Positions 9,476 to 18,034 of a stretch of 64,000 bases of DNA are shown here, piece by piece (positions within the stretch are counted from its first letter, which is position 1; each line of letters starts with the position of its first letter). The stretch is from Leptolyngbyaceae cyanobacterium clean351 (lineage in GTDB: Bacteria; Cyanobacteriota; Cyanobacteriia; DAIDHW01). The notes below the pieces were generated by a model. That model worked only from the letters and a program-made list of their open reading frames with translations. It made no database searches and was not told the origin of the DNA. A program made the position numbers and the translations under genes. The stretch lies in assembly GCA_027451865.1 (NCBI GenBank), contig DAIDHW010000002.1:124001-188000 (forward strand), read 5' to 3'.

Positions 9476-9994
9476 ATGCTAGATGCATTCGCCAAAGTTG
9501 TCACCCAAGCCGATGCCAAGGGAGAGTTTCTTAGCTCTGCTCAGTTTGACGCTCTCACCAACATGGTTCGGGAAGGCAACAAGCGCCTAGACACCGTCAA
9601 CCGGATCACCAGCAACGCCTCCGCCATCGTCACCAGCGCTGCCCGTAGCCTCTTTGAAGAACAGCCTCAACTAATCGCCCCCGGTGGCAACGCCTACACC
9701 AACCGCCGCATGGCTGCTTGCCTGCGTGACATGGAAATCATCCTGCGCTACGTCACCTACGCCATGATGGCCGGCGACTCCAGCGTTCTGGATGACCGTT
9801 GCCTAAACGGCCTGCGCGAAACCTACCAAGCCCTGGGCGTTCCTGGTGGATCCGTCGCTGCTGGCGTTTCCAAAATGAAAGAAGCTGCCATCGGCGTTGC
9901 CAATGACCCCAACGGGATCACCAAGGGCGACTGCAGCGCTCTGATGTCTGAACTAGCTACCTACTTTGACCGTGCCGCCGCTGCGGTGGGCTAA
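9476..9994 (+). CDS. cpcB: C-phycocyanin beta subunit
   Basis: Light-harvesting subunit of phycobilisome rods; with CpcA it forms (alpha-beta)3/6 discs. The 172-residue length matches the family. Both bilin-attachment cysteines are present: Cys82 in '[14 protein letters not shown]' (CpcS/U or CpcT-type lyases act on beta sites) and Cys153 in '[10 protein letters not shown]'. Asn72 (GGNAYT), the residue usually gamma-methylated in beta subunits, is kept. It is the first gene of the operon and has a strong ribosome binding site. Codon use is strongly biased, as expected for a highly expressed gene. Confidence 0.99.
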   Translation: MLDAFAKVVTQADAKGEFLSSAQFDALTNMVREGNKRLDTVNRITSNASAIVTSAARSLFEEQPQLIAPGGNAYTNRRMAACLRDMEIILRYVTYAMMAGDSSVLDDRCLNGLRETYQALGVPGGSVAAGVSKMKEAAIGVANDPNGITKGDCSALMSELATYFDRAAAAVG

Positions 9995-10057
9995 TTTCCC
10001 TCGAAAAGTTTCCATTTTTCACTGTTTGCAAGCAATTTTTTAGGAGCTCCATCAATC

Positions 10058-10546
10058 ATGAAGACCCCCATCACAGAAGCCATCGCCGCCGCCGATACCC
10101 AGGGCCGTTTCCTCGGCAACGCCGAAATGCACCAAGTGTTCGGTCGCTACGAGCGGGCTGCTGCGGCTCTGGAAGCTGCTCGGGCTCTGACTAGCAATGC
10201 CCAGCGCCTAGTGGACGGGGCTGCCAATGCTGTGTACCAAAAGTACCCTTACACCACCCAGCAATCTGGTGCCAACTTCGCCGCTGACCCCCGTGGCAAG
10301 GCCAAGTGCGCTCGGGACATCGGTTACTACGTCCGCATCATCACCTACTGCTTGGTAGCTGGCGGCAGCGGTCCCCTCGACGAGTTCCTCCTCGCCGGTC
10401 TGGACGAGATCAACCGCTCCTTCGACCTATCCAACAGCTGGTACGTGGAAGCTCTCAAGTGGATCAAGAGCAACCACGGCGTCACCGGTCAAGCTGCCGT
10501 TGAAGCCAACGCCTACATCGACTACGCCATCAACGCCCTGAGCTAG
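10058..10546 (+). CDS. cpcA: C-phycocyanin alpha subunit
   Basis: Partner of CpcB, 162 residues, typical length. The phycocyanobilin site is Cys84 within '[19 protein letters not shown]'; this is the site charged by the CpcE/CpcF lyase encoded further down the same operon. The N-terminus [19 protein letters not shown] is canonical. A GGAGCTC ribosome binding site precedes the ATG, with 63 bases between cpcB and cpcA. A hairpin just after the stop probably limits read-through to the linker genes, so cpcBA message is expected to dominate. Confidence 0.99.
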   Translation: MKTPITEAIAAADTQGRFLGNAEMHQVFGRYERAAAALEAARALTSNAQRLVDGAANAVYQKYPYTTQQSGANFAADPRGKAKCARDIGYYVRIITYCLVAGGSGPLDEFLLAGLDEINRSFDLSNSWYVEALKWIKSNHGVTGQAAVEANAYIDYAINALS

Positions 10547-10561
10547 TCTCGCGAGTCTAGC

Positions 10562-10629
10562 GGCCCGGAAGAGTGAGCGGTTGTTGGCCCTAGTGCTAGC
10601 AGTTGCTGATTTTTCCGGGCCTTGTTTTT
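10562..10629 (+). terminator. Hairpin with U-tract between cpcA and cpcC (likely attenuator)
   Basis: GGCCCGGAA (10562-10570) pairs perfectly with TTCCGGGCC (10613-10621) and is followed by TTGTTTTTA. The 42-base loop contains smaller helices. This has the form of an intrinsic terminator placed between the abundant disc subunits and the less abundant linkers; partial read-through at this position is known from other cpc operons. Strength cannot be judged from sequence alone. Confidence 0.7.
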
Positions 10630-10682
10630 ACCTGATTCATAAGATTTCTCGCATAACTTAAACTATTTGAGGGGTTTTCTCA

Positions 10683-11555
10683 ATGAGTAGTCTCACGGCA
10701 GCAAGTCTAGCCAAAGCGGACAAACTGGGTTTGTCCGCCTTTGATAACTCCTGTGTAGAACTGCGCTCCCAGCCTACTGAGGCGGATGTGCAGGCGGTCA
10801 TTCGGGCCGCCTACCGGCAGGTGCTCGGCAACGATTACGTCATGAGTTCTGAGCGGCTAGTGGAAGCTGAGTCCCAACTGCGGCAGGGGAGCATCACGGT
10901 CCGCGAGTTTGTCCGGGCGATCGCCAAGTCTGACCTGTACAAAGAAAAGTTTCTCTTTAGCAATTCCAACACCCGTTTCATTGAGCTCAACTATAAGCAC
11001 CTCCTCGGCCGGGCTCCCTATACCGAAGATGAGGTCAACTTCCACCTGAACCTCTACAACACCAAGGGCTACGATGCCGAAATCGACTCCTACATCGACA
11101 GCATGGAGTACGAGAATGGTTTTGGGGAAAATATCGTTCCCTACTACCGCGGCTTCTCTGTAGACCCCGGGGTCCGAACCACGGGCTTTACCCGCATGTT
11201 CCGCCTTTACCGGGGCTACGCCAACAGCGACCGGGCCCAAACCGAAGGTAATGCTCCCCACCTGTTCCGGGAATTAGCTCGCAACCAGGCCTCCACGATC
11301 CTGCGCCCCTCCGCCAGCGAAGGCTTCTGGGGTTATGGTCCAGCGGTCACCGACGTGCCTAAGCAAGCCTTGGGGGGCTCCTACGGAGACAGCGGCCGGA
11401 TTTACCGCCTAGAAGTAGCTGGTATTTCCCAGCCGGGTTACCCCAAGGTCCGTCGCAGCAGCACCGCCTTCCTAGTGCCCGTAGAGCAAATGCTACCCAA
11501 GATGCAGGAGATCCACCGTATGGGTGGTCGAATTATCAGTGTCACCCCCGCCTAA
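10683..11555 (+). CDS. cpcC: Phycobilisome rod linker polypeptide
   Basis: A 290-residue rod linker that sits inside phycocyanin hexamers and joins discs. The N-terminal phycobilisome linker domain (about 15-155) contains '[18 protein letters not shown]', '[20 protein letters not shown]' and '[16 protein letters not shown]'. The C-terminal CpcD-like domain (about 235-290) carries 'IYRLEVAGI' and '[15 protein letters not shown]'. Start ATG 10683 with GAGGGG upstream. It lies after the cpcA hairpin and 25 bases before cpcD. Confidence 0.97.
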   Translation: MSSLTAASLAKADKLGLSAFDNSCVELRSQPTEADVQAVIRAAYRQVLGNDYVMSSERLVEAESQLRQGSITVREFVRAIAKSDLYKEKFLFSNSNTRFIELNYKHLLGRAPYTEDEVNFHLNLYNTKGYDAEIDSYIDSMEYENGFGENIVPYYRGFSVDPGVRTTGFTRMFRLYRGYANSDRAQTEGNAPHLFRELARNQASTILRPSASEGFWGYGPAVTDVPKQALGGSYGDSGRIYRLEVAGISQPGYPKVRRSSTAFLVPVEQMLPKMQEIHRMGGRIISVTPA

Positions 11556-11580
11556 CCTATTAAGGAGTTAATACCCATCC

Positions 11581-11808
11581 ATGTTTGGCCAAACCACCCT
11601 TGGAAAAGCTGCCCTCAGTGATGCAGCTAACCGGATGTTTCGCCTGGAAGTGGCGGGCCTGAAGCAGTCGGAAACTTCAGACCGCCTCAGCTATGCCATC
11701 CGCCGCAGTGGCAGCGTTTTCCTGACGGTGTCCTACAATCGCTTGAATGACGAGATGCAGCGGATTAACCGGCTCGGGGGCACAATCCTCAGCGTCACTC
11801 CTGTCTAG
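11581..11808 (+). CDS. cpcD: Rod-capping linker
   Basis: A 75-residue CpcD-domain protein that caps the distal end of phycocyanin rods and limits their length. The whole sequence is the domain: 'MFRLEVAGLKQSE' and the end 'MQRINRLGGTILSVTPV' match the C-terminal domain of CpcC in the same operon. Position between cpcC and cpcE is the standard one. The start ATG 11581 follows an AAGGAG ribosome site about 15 bases upstream. Confidence 0.97.
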   Translation: MFGQTTLGKAALSDAANRMFRLEVAGLKQSETSDRLSYAIRRSGSVFLTVSYNRLNDEMQRINRLGGTILSVTPV

Positions 11809-11817
11809 TCCCTGGCC

Positions 11818-12612
11818 ATGCATGACCTCCAGTCTGGTCCTGCCCTCCTGACTCCCGCCCAAGCGGTAGCCAACCTTACCCATCCTGACCTGAGCCTGCG
11901 CTACTACGCGGCTTGGTGGCTGGGGAAGTTTGGTCGAGGGGAAGCCGGGGTAGTCCCCGCCCTGGTAGCTGCCTTGGAGGATGAGGAGGACCGGACGGAG
12001 TTAGGGGGTTACCCCCTGCGGCGTAACGCTGCTCGGGCCCTAGGGCGTCTCGGTGATCGCCAGGCTGTCCCGCCCCTGATCCTGTGCCTAGATTGCCCGG
12101 ACTTCTACGTCCGGGAGGCCGCGGCCCAGTCCCTGGGGGCCCTAGGGGACTCCCGGGCGGTACCTCACCTGTTACCTCTACTAAATGGCAGTCAGCTTGT
12201 CCCCGGCCGCCCCCACCCGGCCCAGCCGGTGGAAGCGGTAATGGTAGCCCTGGCGGCCCTAGGAGTCAGGGAGGCAGCCCCCCAGATGGTGCTCTTGCTT
12301 GAACATGCTCTGCCTCGGGTCCGCCGGGCGGCTGCCCGCTCCCTCTACCAACTTACCCAGGACCCAGTTTATGGGGAGCATCTGCTTCAGGTCCTAGCCC
12401 AAGAGCCAGACCTGAAGGCCCGGCGCACCCTCCTACTAGACCTGGGGGCTAGTGGTTACCTGCCGGCAGCTGAGGCGATTGTGGCAGCAGCGGTGGAGAA
12501 CAGCTTCAAGTTCATGGCTTTAAAAAGTCTCCTCGAAACCCACCTCCAGAGACACCCAGACCTTTCCCCTGAGGGAGTCAAGGTCCTAGGGTTAATGGAC
12601 CGCTTGCTGTAG
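11818..12612 (+). CDS. cpcE: Phycocyanobilin lyase subunit CpcE
   Basis: One half of the heterodimeric lyase that attaches phycocyanobilin to Cys84 of CpcA. The 264-residue protein is built of HEAT/PBS-lyase repeats: 'LRYYAAWWLGKFGRGEAGVV', 'RRNAARALGRLGDRQAVPPL' and 'YVREAAAQSLGALGDSRAVP' are successive units. Start ATG 11818 is nine bases after the cpcD stop. cpcF follows six bases after its stop, so the two subunits are probably co-translated. Confidence 0.96.
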   Translation: MHDLQSGPALLTPAQAVANLTHPDLSLRYYAAWWLGKFGRGEAGVVPALVAALEDEEDRTELGGYPLRRNAARALGRLGDRQAVPPLILCLDCPDFYVREAAAQSLGALGDSRAVPHLLPLLNGSQLVPGRPHPAQPVEAVMVALAALGVREAAPQMVLLLEHALPRVRRAAARSLYQLTQDPVYGEHLLQVLAQEPDLKARRTLLLDLGASGYLPAAEAIVAAAVENSFKFMALKSLLETHLQRHPDLSPEGVKVLGLMDRLL

Positions 12613-12618
12613 AGTGCC

Positions 12619-13236
12619 ATGGCTGAGACCTCAGACATAATCCAGGCGGTAGAAAACGCCGACTCCCCGGCTGCCCTGAGAACGGCGGTGGCCGAGTTGG
12701 TGGCGGTGGGCAGTCCGGAGGCAGTCTCCGCTTTGATCAAGGCTCTGGGCTACAACAACCCCGAGGTGGCCAGCCTGGCCGTAGAGGGTTTGGTGCGCCT
12801 GGGGGACCTAGCAGTAAGACCGCTCCTAGAGCAGCTAGACGATTACAACTACGGGGCCCGGGCCTACTCCTTCCGAGCCCTAGCTACGATTGGTGACCCC
12901 CAAGCCCTGCCTCTGTTCCTTAAGGCCGCCCGGGAGGACTTTGCCCCGAGCGTCAGACGGGCGGCAGCTCGCGGTCTGGGGTGCCTCCGCTGGGAGGTTC
13001 TCCCCGCCACCCAACAGGCTCCTGCCCAGGACCAGGTCTTCCAAACCCTGGCCCACCTAGCGGCGGATCCAGAGTGGGGGATTCGCTACAGCGCCGTGGT
13101 GGGAATTGAGGGCTTGGGATCTGCCGCGGCTCACCTGCAGCCTGCAGTCCATGACCTCCTGAGGACCATGGCTCAACAAGACCCAGACCAAGTCGTTCGC
13201 GCTCGGGCGGCTTTGCCCCTGACTACCACTCCTTAA
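12619..13236 (+). CDS. cpcF: Phycocyanobilin lyase subunit CpcF
   Basis: Second subunit of the CpcA lyase, 205 residues of HEAT-like repeats: 'NNPEVASLAVEGLVRLGDLA', 'NYGARAYSFRALATIGDPQA' and 'SVRRAAARGLGCLRWEVLP'. It works only with CpcE, whose gene ends six bases upstream. Length and position are normal for the family. The first rod-core linker gene begins 28 bases downstream. Confidence 0.95.
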   Translation: MAETSDIIQAVENADSPAALRTAVAELVAVGSPEAVSALIKALGYNNPEVASLAVEGLVRLGDLAVRPLLEQLDDYNYGARAYSFRALATIGDPQALPLFLKAAREDFAPSVRRAAARGLGCLRWEVLPATQQAPAQDQVFQTLAHLAADPEWGIRYSAVVGIEGLGSAAAHLQPAVHDLLRTMAQQDPDQVVRARAALPLTTTP

Positions 13237-13263
13237 GTTTCCCATTCCCCTACCAGGACTACT

Positions 13264-14091
13264 ATGGCCCTCCCCCTCCTTGAGGTTACCCCCAAAACCC
13301 AGAACTTCCGGGTCCCAGGGTACGAACTTCCTACCGAAGAAACGCCTACCCCATACCGTCTTCTGCCTACTAGTTCTGCTGCTGCCCTAGAGGAAATCCT
13401 CTGGGCTGCCTACCGCCAAGTTTTCGGCGAGCACCTCATTCTCGAGCACTACCGTCAGCCTGGCCTAGAATCTCTGCTGCGCTCCCGCTCCATCTCGGTG
13501 CGGCAGTTTATCCAGGGTTTGGGTAAGTCTGAGGTCTACCGGCAACTGGTGGCGGAGACTAACTCTAACTATCGTCTGGTGGACTTGACCTTTAAGCGGT
13601 TTCTGGGACGCTCCACCTACAGTAAACAGGAGCAGATTACCTGGTCCATTGTGATTGCCACCCAAGGACTCCACGGATTCATCGAGGCAGTGATTGCCAG
13701 CGAGGAGTACGAAGTCAACTTTGGTGATCACATTGTCCCCTACCAGCGCCGGCGTCGGGAAGGTCGCCCCTTCAACCTCACCAATCCCCGCTACGACACC
13801 TACTGGTACCTACGGCAACTAGAACTCCAGGGCATGACCGCCTACACCGTAGCCCAGTACGGTAGTCAGAGCAAGTCCCGGCCGGCGGTGCGCCAAGCCA
13901 TCCCCAGCGACCTATTAGCCATGGCCCAGCAGGTCCTGCCGCCCCAGATCGATTGGCAGCGCCACGTCGCCCGCTCCCTGGCCACTAAGGTACCGGCCGC
14001 TCCCGACTCCTCAGCCACTGCTAAGCCGACGATCAAGCCCGCCCCCGTCGCTGTCCCCTACCGTTACCTTCCCAGCCAGCCTCGCGGTTGA
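13264..14091 (+). CDS. cpcG: Phycobilisome rod-core linker, paralogue 1
   Basis: Rod-core linkers fix the proximal phycocyanin hexamer of a rod to the allophycocyanin core. The 275-residue product has the short CpcG N-terminus (MALPLLEVTPKTQNFRVPGY), the linker domain (about 40-185) with 'FKRFLGRSTYSKQEQITWSI' and 'SEEYEVNFGDHIVPYQRRRR', and then a variable tail. The tail (about 230-275) is Pro/Ala/Lys-rich and differs from the other two copies; it lacks the hydrophobic C-terminal helix of thylakoid-anchored CpcG2/CpcL types. First of three adjacent cpcG genes. Confidence 0.95.
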   Translation: MALPLLEVTPKTQNFRVPGYELPTEETPTPYRLLPTSSAAALEEILWAAYRQVFGEHLILEHYRQPGLESLLRSRSISVRQFIQGLGKSEVYRQLVAETNSNYRLVDLTFKRFLGRSTYSKQEQITWSIVIATQGLHGFIEAVIASEEYEVNFGDHIVPYQRRRREGRPFNLTNPRYDTYWYLRQLELQGMTAYTVAQYGSQSKSRPAVRQAIPSDLLAMAQQVLPPQIDWQRHVARSLATKVPAAPDSSATAKPTIKPAPVAVPYRYLPSQPRG

Positions 14092-14116
14092 TCTTTGTTC
14101 CCCTAGGATATCCCCC

Positions 14117-14854
14117 ATGACCCTCCCTCTCCTCTCCTACAAGACCTCTAGCCAAAATCAACGGGTGGCCGGCTACGAGGTGCCCAGTGAAGACACCCCC
14201 CGGGTCTACCGGCGAGCCGACTGCAGCACTGAGAGTGAATTTCAGGCCCTCCTGTGGGCCGCCTACCGCCAGGTGTTTAGTGAACACGTCATCCTCAGTG
14301 CCTACCGCTCGGTAGTCCTCGAAACCCAGCTGCGCAACCGAGCCATCAGCGTCCGGGACTTCATCCGCGGCCTCGTAAAAACCGATGTGTATCGACGTCT
14401 GGTAGTTGATACCAATTCCAACTACCGGGTAGTTGAACTGACCCTGAAGCGTCTGCTCGGCCGGGCTCCCTACGACCCCACCGAGCTGATGGCCTGGTCC
14501 ACCCAGATAGCCACGGTTGGGTTTGAGGCTTTCGTGGATGCCCTGGTAGATGGGGAGGAGTACCGCAACAACTTTGGCGACCACGTGGTGCCCTACCAGC
14601 GTCGCCGCTACAAGGACCGGCCCTTCAACCTAGTTACCCCCCGCTACGATAGCTACTGGCGCGATAAGCTGGAAAGTGAGCGCTACCGTTGGGGAGCAGT
14701 GAGTAATTTTCTGGACATGGCCCGGGAACTTAAGCCCCAGGGACGGGTCCCCCTGACGGTTACTACTGCCAACTTGACAATTCCTAACTGCGAAACCGCG
14801 GCCAAGGGAGTACCTGTATCTATAAATCCCACCCCCAGCTTCCCCCTGGGCTAA
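14117..14854 (+). CDS. cpcG: Phycobilisome rod-core linker, paralogue 2
   Basis: A second CpcG of 245 residues, starting 25 bases after the first. The linker domain is highly conserved ('[20 protein letters not shown]', '[20 protein letters not shown]', '[18 protein letters not shown]'), while the tail after about residue 190 is short and different. No hydrophobic C-terminal anchor is visible, so it should be a soluble rod-core linker. Sequence identity to the neighbours is concentrated in the linker domain, which fits old tandem duplication followed by divergence of the core-binding tail. Confidence 0.95.
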   Translation: MTLPLLSYKTSSQNQRVAGYEVPSEDTPRVYRRADCSTESEFQALLWAAYRQVFSEHVILSAYRSVVLETQLRNRAISVRDFIRGLVKTDVYRRLVVDTNSNYRVVELTLKRLLGRAPYDPTELMAWSTQIATVGFEAFVDALVDGEEYRNNFGDHVVPYQRRRYKDRPFNLVTPRYDSYWRDKLESERYRWGAVSNFLDMARELKPQGRVPLTVTTANLTIPNCETAAKGVPVSINPTPSFPLG

Positions 14855-14903
14855 TTTGATCCCCGTTCATAATCCTTTACAAAAGAATTCCTGGAGACAC
14901 CCC

Positions 14904-15659
14904 ATGGCCATCCCCGCCCTAGCCTACAAGCCCACCACCCAAAACCACCGGGTAGCTAGCTTTGGTCCAGCTGACCAAAACGAGGACACCCCCTACATCT
15001 ACCGCACCGAGGACGTCAGCTCCTCGAGTGAGGTGGAAGCTTTGATCTACGCCGTCTACCGGCAAGTGTTCAGTGAGCACGAAACCCTCAAGTTCAATCG
15101 TCAGATCACCCTAGAAACCCGCTTTCGCAATGGCTCTCTGACCGTGCGGGATTTTGTGCGGGAATTGTTCAAATCTGAGCGCTTCTACAACCTGGTAGTA
15201 GCCGTCAACGATAACTACCGCCTAGTGGAAGTGTGCCTCAAGCGGCTGCTCGGGCGTGCCCCCTACAACCAGGATGAGCTGATCGCCTGGTCAGTGCAGA
15301 TTGCCACTCGCGGCTTTGCCGGCTTCATTGATGCCCTCATCGATAGTCCCGAGTACCTCCAGGTCTTTGGCAACAACACAGTACCCTACCAGCGTAAACG
15401 CCTCGAAGGGCGGCCCTTTAACCTAGTCACCCCCCGCTACGGCGCCGCCTACCAGGAAGTAGCCGGTACCACCCTCCAGGACTGGCGCTTCACCCTAGAG
15501 AAGTTCTACAGCCGCAAATTCCAGGAGCGTCGTCTTCCCGAGGGGGACCCGGGTCGGTTCCGGGAGCTGGCGGCCGCCGTCAACAACCGGGGCGGCTACG
15601 CCCAGAAGTTGTCGGCCTTCGACGTTGACTACCTCAATAAGGTGCCGGTCCGGCGCTAG
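14904..15659 (+). CDS. cpcG: Phycobilisome rod-core linker, paralogue 3
   Basis: Third CpcG, 251 residues. I use ATG 14904, which has CTGGAG upstream and gives the family N-terminus [20 protein letters not shown]; a TTG 48 bases further up is in frame but would add unrelated residues. Conserved blocks are '[20 protein letters not shown]' and '[20 protein letters not shown]'. The tail contains a basic stretch ([20 protein letters not shown]) not seen in the other two. It ends the cpc cluster and is separated from the cysteine desulfurase gene by 16 bases, so read-through is likely. Confidence 0.95.
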   Translation: MAIPALAYKPTTQNHRVASFGPADQNEDTPYIYRTEDVSSSSEVEALIYAVYRQVFSEHETLKFNRQITLETRFRNGSLTVRDFVRELFKSERFYNLVVAVNDNYRLVEVCLKRLLGRAPYNQDELIAWSVQIATRGFAGFIDALIDSPEYLQVFGNNTVPYQRKRLEGRPFNLVTPRYGAAYQEVAGTTLQDWRFTLEKFYSRKFQERRLPEGDPGRFRELAAAVNNRGGYAQKLSAFDVDYLNKVPVRR

Positions 15660-15675
15660 GTCCCTAGGGCAACCC

Positions 15676-16851
15676 ATGCAAATCTACCTTGACTACAGCG
15701 CCACGACCCCAGTCCGCCCGGAGGCCCTAGTGGCCATGGAGCAGGCCTTCCGGTGGAGCTGGGGAAACCCCGCCAGCCTACACGAGTGGGGGCAGCGCTC
15801 GGCCGAGAGCCTCGAGCAGGCCCGGTGGCGGGTTGCCCAACTGATCAACGCTCCCCCAGAAGCCCTAGTATTTACCTCCGGGGGTACAGAGGCTGATAAT
15901 CTGGCGCTTCTGGGAGTCACCCAAGGTTACGCTAAGCCTCAACACCTGATCATCTCTGCCGTAGAGCATCCGGCCGTGGCGGCTCCTGCTCGGTGGCTAG
16001 AACAGCAGGGTTGGCAGGTGACGCGCTTGCCTGTCGACCCCCGGGGCTGGGTCAACCCCCTGGAGCTCCAGGCAGCCCTGCGCCCTGACACGGTTTTGGT
16101 CTCGATTATCTATGGGCAAAGTGAAGTCGGCACCGTGCAACCCATTCGCTCCCTAGGGGCCATTGCCCAAGCCCACGGAGCGCTATTCCATACCGATGCT
16201 GTCCAAGTTGCTGGCCGCTTGCCCCTAGATGTTCAGCAGTTACCGGTAGATCTTTTATCCCTTTCGAGTCACAAGCTCTACGGTCCCCAGGGGGCAGGAG
16301 CTCTGTACGTCCGCCCCGGTACGCCCCTAGAGCCCTGGCTGCGCGGTGGTGGCCAGGAACTACAGCTGCGCTCCGGTACCCCGGCGGTACCCTCCCTAGT
16401 GGGGTTTGGGGTGGCAGCGGAATTGGCGGCCCAGGAGATGCCCGAGGAAACCCCCCGCCTAGTGCAGTTGCGTGACCGGTTATTTGCCCTGCTAGCAGAC
16501 ACCCCGGATCTCATCCCTACGGGGGTCTGTCCCCCTGGGGTTGACCAGCGTCTACCCCACCACGCCAGCTTCTGTCTCCAGGCAGCTAACTCCACCACCT
16601 TCACGGGTAAGACCATCGTCCGGCAGATGAACCTAGCCGGTATTGGCATCAGTTCCGGGTCTGCCTGTAGCAGTGGTCAACCGACCCCTAGTGCGGTGCT
16701 GCGGGCCATGGGTTATCCGGTGCAGCAGGCTTATGGTTCCCTCCGGCTGACCCTCGGCCGTGACACCTCCCTAGCCGATGTAGAGTGGGCAGCGGCGGCC
16801 TTGCGGCAGATCCTCGAGCGGGTTGCCCCCCGCCCGGCGCAAATTTTCTGA
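15676..16851 (+). CDS. Cysteine desulfurase (NifS/IscS family)
   Basis: A PLP enzyme that takes sulfur from cysteine for Fe-S clusters, thiamine and tRNA thiolation. The start at ATG 15676 gives the canonical MQIYLDYSATTPVRPEAL. The PLP-binding lysine is in 'SLSSHKLYGPQGAGALY', the histidine in 'ISAVEHPAV', and the catalytic cysteine sits in 'GISSGSACSSGQ'. The short spacing inside the active-site loop suits a class I (IscS/NifS-like) enzyme rather than SufS. Length of 391 residues is normal. It could share transcripts with the upstream cpcG, which ends 16 bases away. Confidence 0.95.
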   Translation: MQIYLDYSATTPVRPEALVAMEQAFRWSWGNPASLHEWGQRSAESLEQARWRVAQLINAPPEALVFTSGGTEADNLALLGVTQGYAKPQHLIISAVEHPAVAAPARWLEQQGWQVTRLPVDPRGWVNPLELQAALRPDTVLVSIIYGQSEVGTVQPIRSLGAIAQAHGALFHTDAVQVAGRLPLDVQQLPVDLLSLSSHKLYGPQGAGALYVRPGTPLEPWLRGGGQELQLRSGTPAVPSLVGFGVAAELAAQEMPEETPRLVQLRDRLFALLADTPDLIPTGVCPPGVDQRLPHHASFCLQAANSTTFTGKTIVRQMNLAGIGISSGSACSSGQPTPSAVLRAMGYPVQQAYGSLRLTLGRDTSLADVEWAAAALRQILERVAPRPAQIF

Positions 16852-16854
16852 TGG

Positions 16855-16860
16855 TATAAT
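16855..16860 (+). promoter_or_regulatory. TATAAT -10 element before tatA
   Basis: A consensus TATAAT begins four bases after the desulfurase stop and 31 bases before the tatA start; a matching -35 element would fall inside the desulfurase tail and is not obvious. Suggests tatA has its own promoter. Confidence 0.45.
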
Positions 16861-16890
16861 TTTTCTCAAATCAAGCTAATAATTTAGATC

Positions 16891-17049
16891 ATGCTGAACC
16901 TAGGTTGGCTGGAGGTAGGGGTAATTTTAGGGGCGGCAATGTTGATTTTTGGCCCCCAGAAGATCACCCAGTTGGGCTCATCCCTGGGTAAAACCCTGCG
17001 CAACTTTCGCGAGGGTTGGCGCCAACCCGACACCGACGACGAAAAATAG
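16891..17049 (+). CDS. tatA: Sec-independent translocase subunit TatA/TatE-like
   Basis: A 52-residue protein with one N-terminal membrane helix (about residues 6-19), the FGP hinge in 'MLIFGPQKI', and an amphipathic helix 'LGSSLGKTLRNFREGW' followed by an acidic tail. This is the exact architecture of TatA/TatE, the pore-forming component that exports folded proteins. It is shorter at the C-terminus than many TatA proteins, which trims only the variable tail. The frame is too short for usual length cut-offs but the motif order is unmistakable. It stands alone with its own -10 element. Confidence 0.9.
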   Translation: MLNLGWLEVGVILGAAMLIFGPQKITQLGSSLGKTLRNFREGWRQPDTDDEK

Positions 17050-17130
17050 GGCTGGCCGCCGGTCACAATGTGTTTTGGTATTGATATGGTCCTCGGCATA
17101 AACCCTAAGGATTCTTAACACGCTACTGAT

Positions 17131-17165
17131 TGACATCCTCCCTGACCTGAAGGCCGGATATTCCT
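17131..17165. mobile_element. Decayed IS200/IS605-type terminal hairpin (candidate)
   Basis: The words TGACATCCTCC, CTGACCTGAAGGCCGG and ATTCCTGG occur in the order seen at ends of cyanobacterial IS200/IS605 elements, where CC-TGAA-GG forms the apex of a subterminal hairpin. The stem is imperfect here and no transposase gene is nearby, so this would be a relic. Call rests on resemblance only. Confidence 0.35.
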
Positions 17166-17181
17166 GGGGCGCTCACCTCGG

Positions 17182-17329
17182 TGGGTTCCTGGACTGAGGG
17201 CACAACCGCTAGCTCATATCTCCCAGGGTGTTACTGCCAGCATGACCTGCCGGAGGCCGCTGTAGTGGTTGCTGACAGGTTACGGCACCCAACAAACCCA
17301 CGCCATCCTTCCCTGCTGTTCAGGGCGGG
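17182..17329 (+). repeat. 148-bp noncoding repeat, copy 1 (orphan structured-RNA-like element)
   Basis: This stretch recurs at 20469-20616 in the same orientation with identical length and only scattered substitutions. Internal pairing is visible: TGGGTT near the start against AACCCA near 17296-17301, and GGAGGCC-rich small hairpins between. The pattern of conserved blocks (TATCTCCCAGGGTGTTACTG, GGTTACGGCACCCAACAAAC, GTTCAGGGCGGG) reminds me of the omega/HEARO-type RNAs that accompany IscB or TnpB genes of IS200/IS605-like elements, but no nuclease gene is adjacent. The repeat is certain; the RNA class is a guess. Confidence 0.7.
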
Positions 17330-17461
17330 GCTAGTCAAGCACCAGGGTCAAGCTGCCCAAGCAATCTTACTGTCTCTCTGCGTTTATTTAGAGTCGCGGC
17401 AATGTCCCAACGCGGTTCTATCTAAAAGGATGGGGTTGTAAACCCAATCTCGGAACCAATG
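17330..17461. other. Spacer between 148-bp repeat and Sel1 gene, hairpin present
   Basis: Noncoding. Includes a short perfect hairpin GGGTTGTAAACCC around 17428-17440 and is absent from the second repeat copy, where only 12 bases separate the 148-bp element from the Sel1 fragment. It could be the remaining 3' part of a longer element. Confidence 0.4.
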
Positions 17462-17950
17462 TTAGTGCTGATGCGAGGCCAGAAACTGGTTAATTGGCCC
17501 CGTCACTTGCTTTTCCTGCGCCATCATAGCCGCGAGCTGCTCGGCGGCATTCAGGTCTGCGGGGGAGAGCTGCTGGGCTACCTGGTCTCGAGCGGAGAGG
17601 ACAGCTTGGGATCCATTGGCTACTGCAAGGTCAAAGAGATCATAGGCAATGCGATTGTCCTGGACTACCCCTTGACCAAGGCCGTAGAGGAATCCCAGGT
17701 TGAATTGCGCGTCTGCATGCCCCTGGTGAGCAGCCTGGCGGAACCAGTAGGACCCCTGGCCTAGGGCATAGGCATAGCCAAGAACATACTCCGCGCGGGC
17801 GTTGCCGATGGATGCTTGGCTGCGCACCTCGGCCATCACGTTGGGGTCTTGGAGTTGAGTCTTGATAATGGAGCGGGTAAAGAGATCCAGATGGCCCGAC
17901 TGAGAGAAGTTGACCATCTGTTGATAGAGAAAGTCTACAGCTTGTTCCAT
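17462..17950 (-). CDS. Sel1-repeat protein lacking the signal peptide (array copy a)
   Basis: A 162-residue protein with about two recognisable Sel1 units (AEYVLGYAYALGQG, AQFNLGFLYGLGQGVVQDN), a repeat class that forms protein-binding alpha-solenoids. The upstream DNA, up to and including the ATG, matches that of copy b, but after the ATG the text goes directly to EQAVDFLYQQMV, so the roughly 30-residue signal peptide present in copies b and c is missing. The product should stay in the cytoplasm, or the gene may be a deletion derivative. It ends in the shared C-terminal block 'QVTGPINQFLAS'. Same direction as copies b and c, which lie upstream. Confidence 0.75.
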   Translation of the reverse strand: MEQAVDFLYQQMVNFSQSGHLDLFTRSIIKTQLQDPNVMAEVRSQASIGNARAEYVLGYAYALGQGSYWFRQAAHQGHADAQFNLGFLYGLGQGVVQDNRIAYDLFDLAVANGSQAVLSARDQVAQQLSPADLNAAEQLAAMMAQEKQVTGPINQFLASHQH

Positions 17951-18034
17951 AGGGCGGCTGGCGGGGGTTGATTTCTTGGGGGTGGTAATCAGACACTCTA
18001 ACAGCCGTTGACACTAATCTGAACTACCGCCGTC

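Noticed and set aside
16884-17099. 71-residue minus-strand frame
   Set aside because: It is antisense to tatA, whose motif order on the plus strand is unmistakable.
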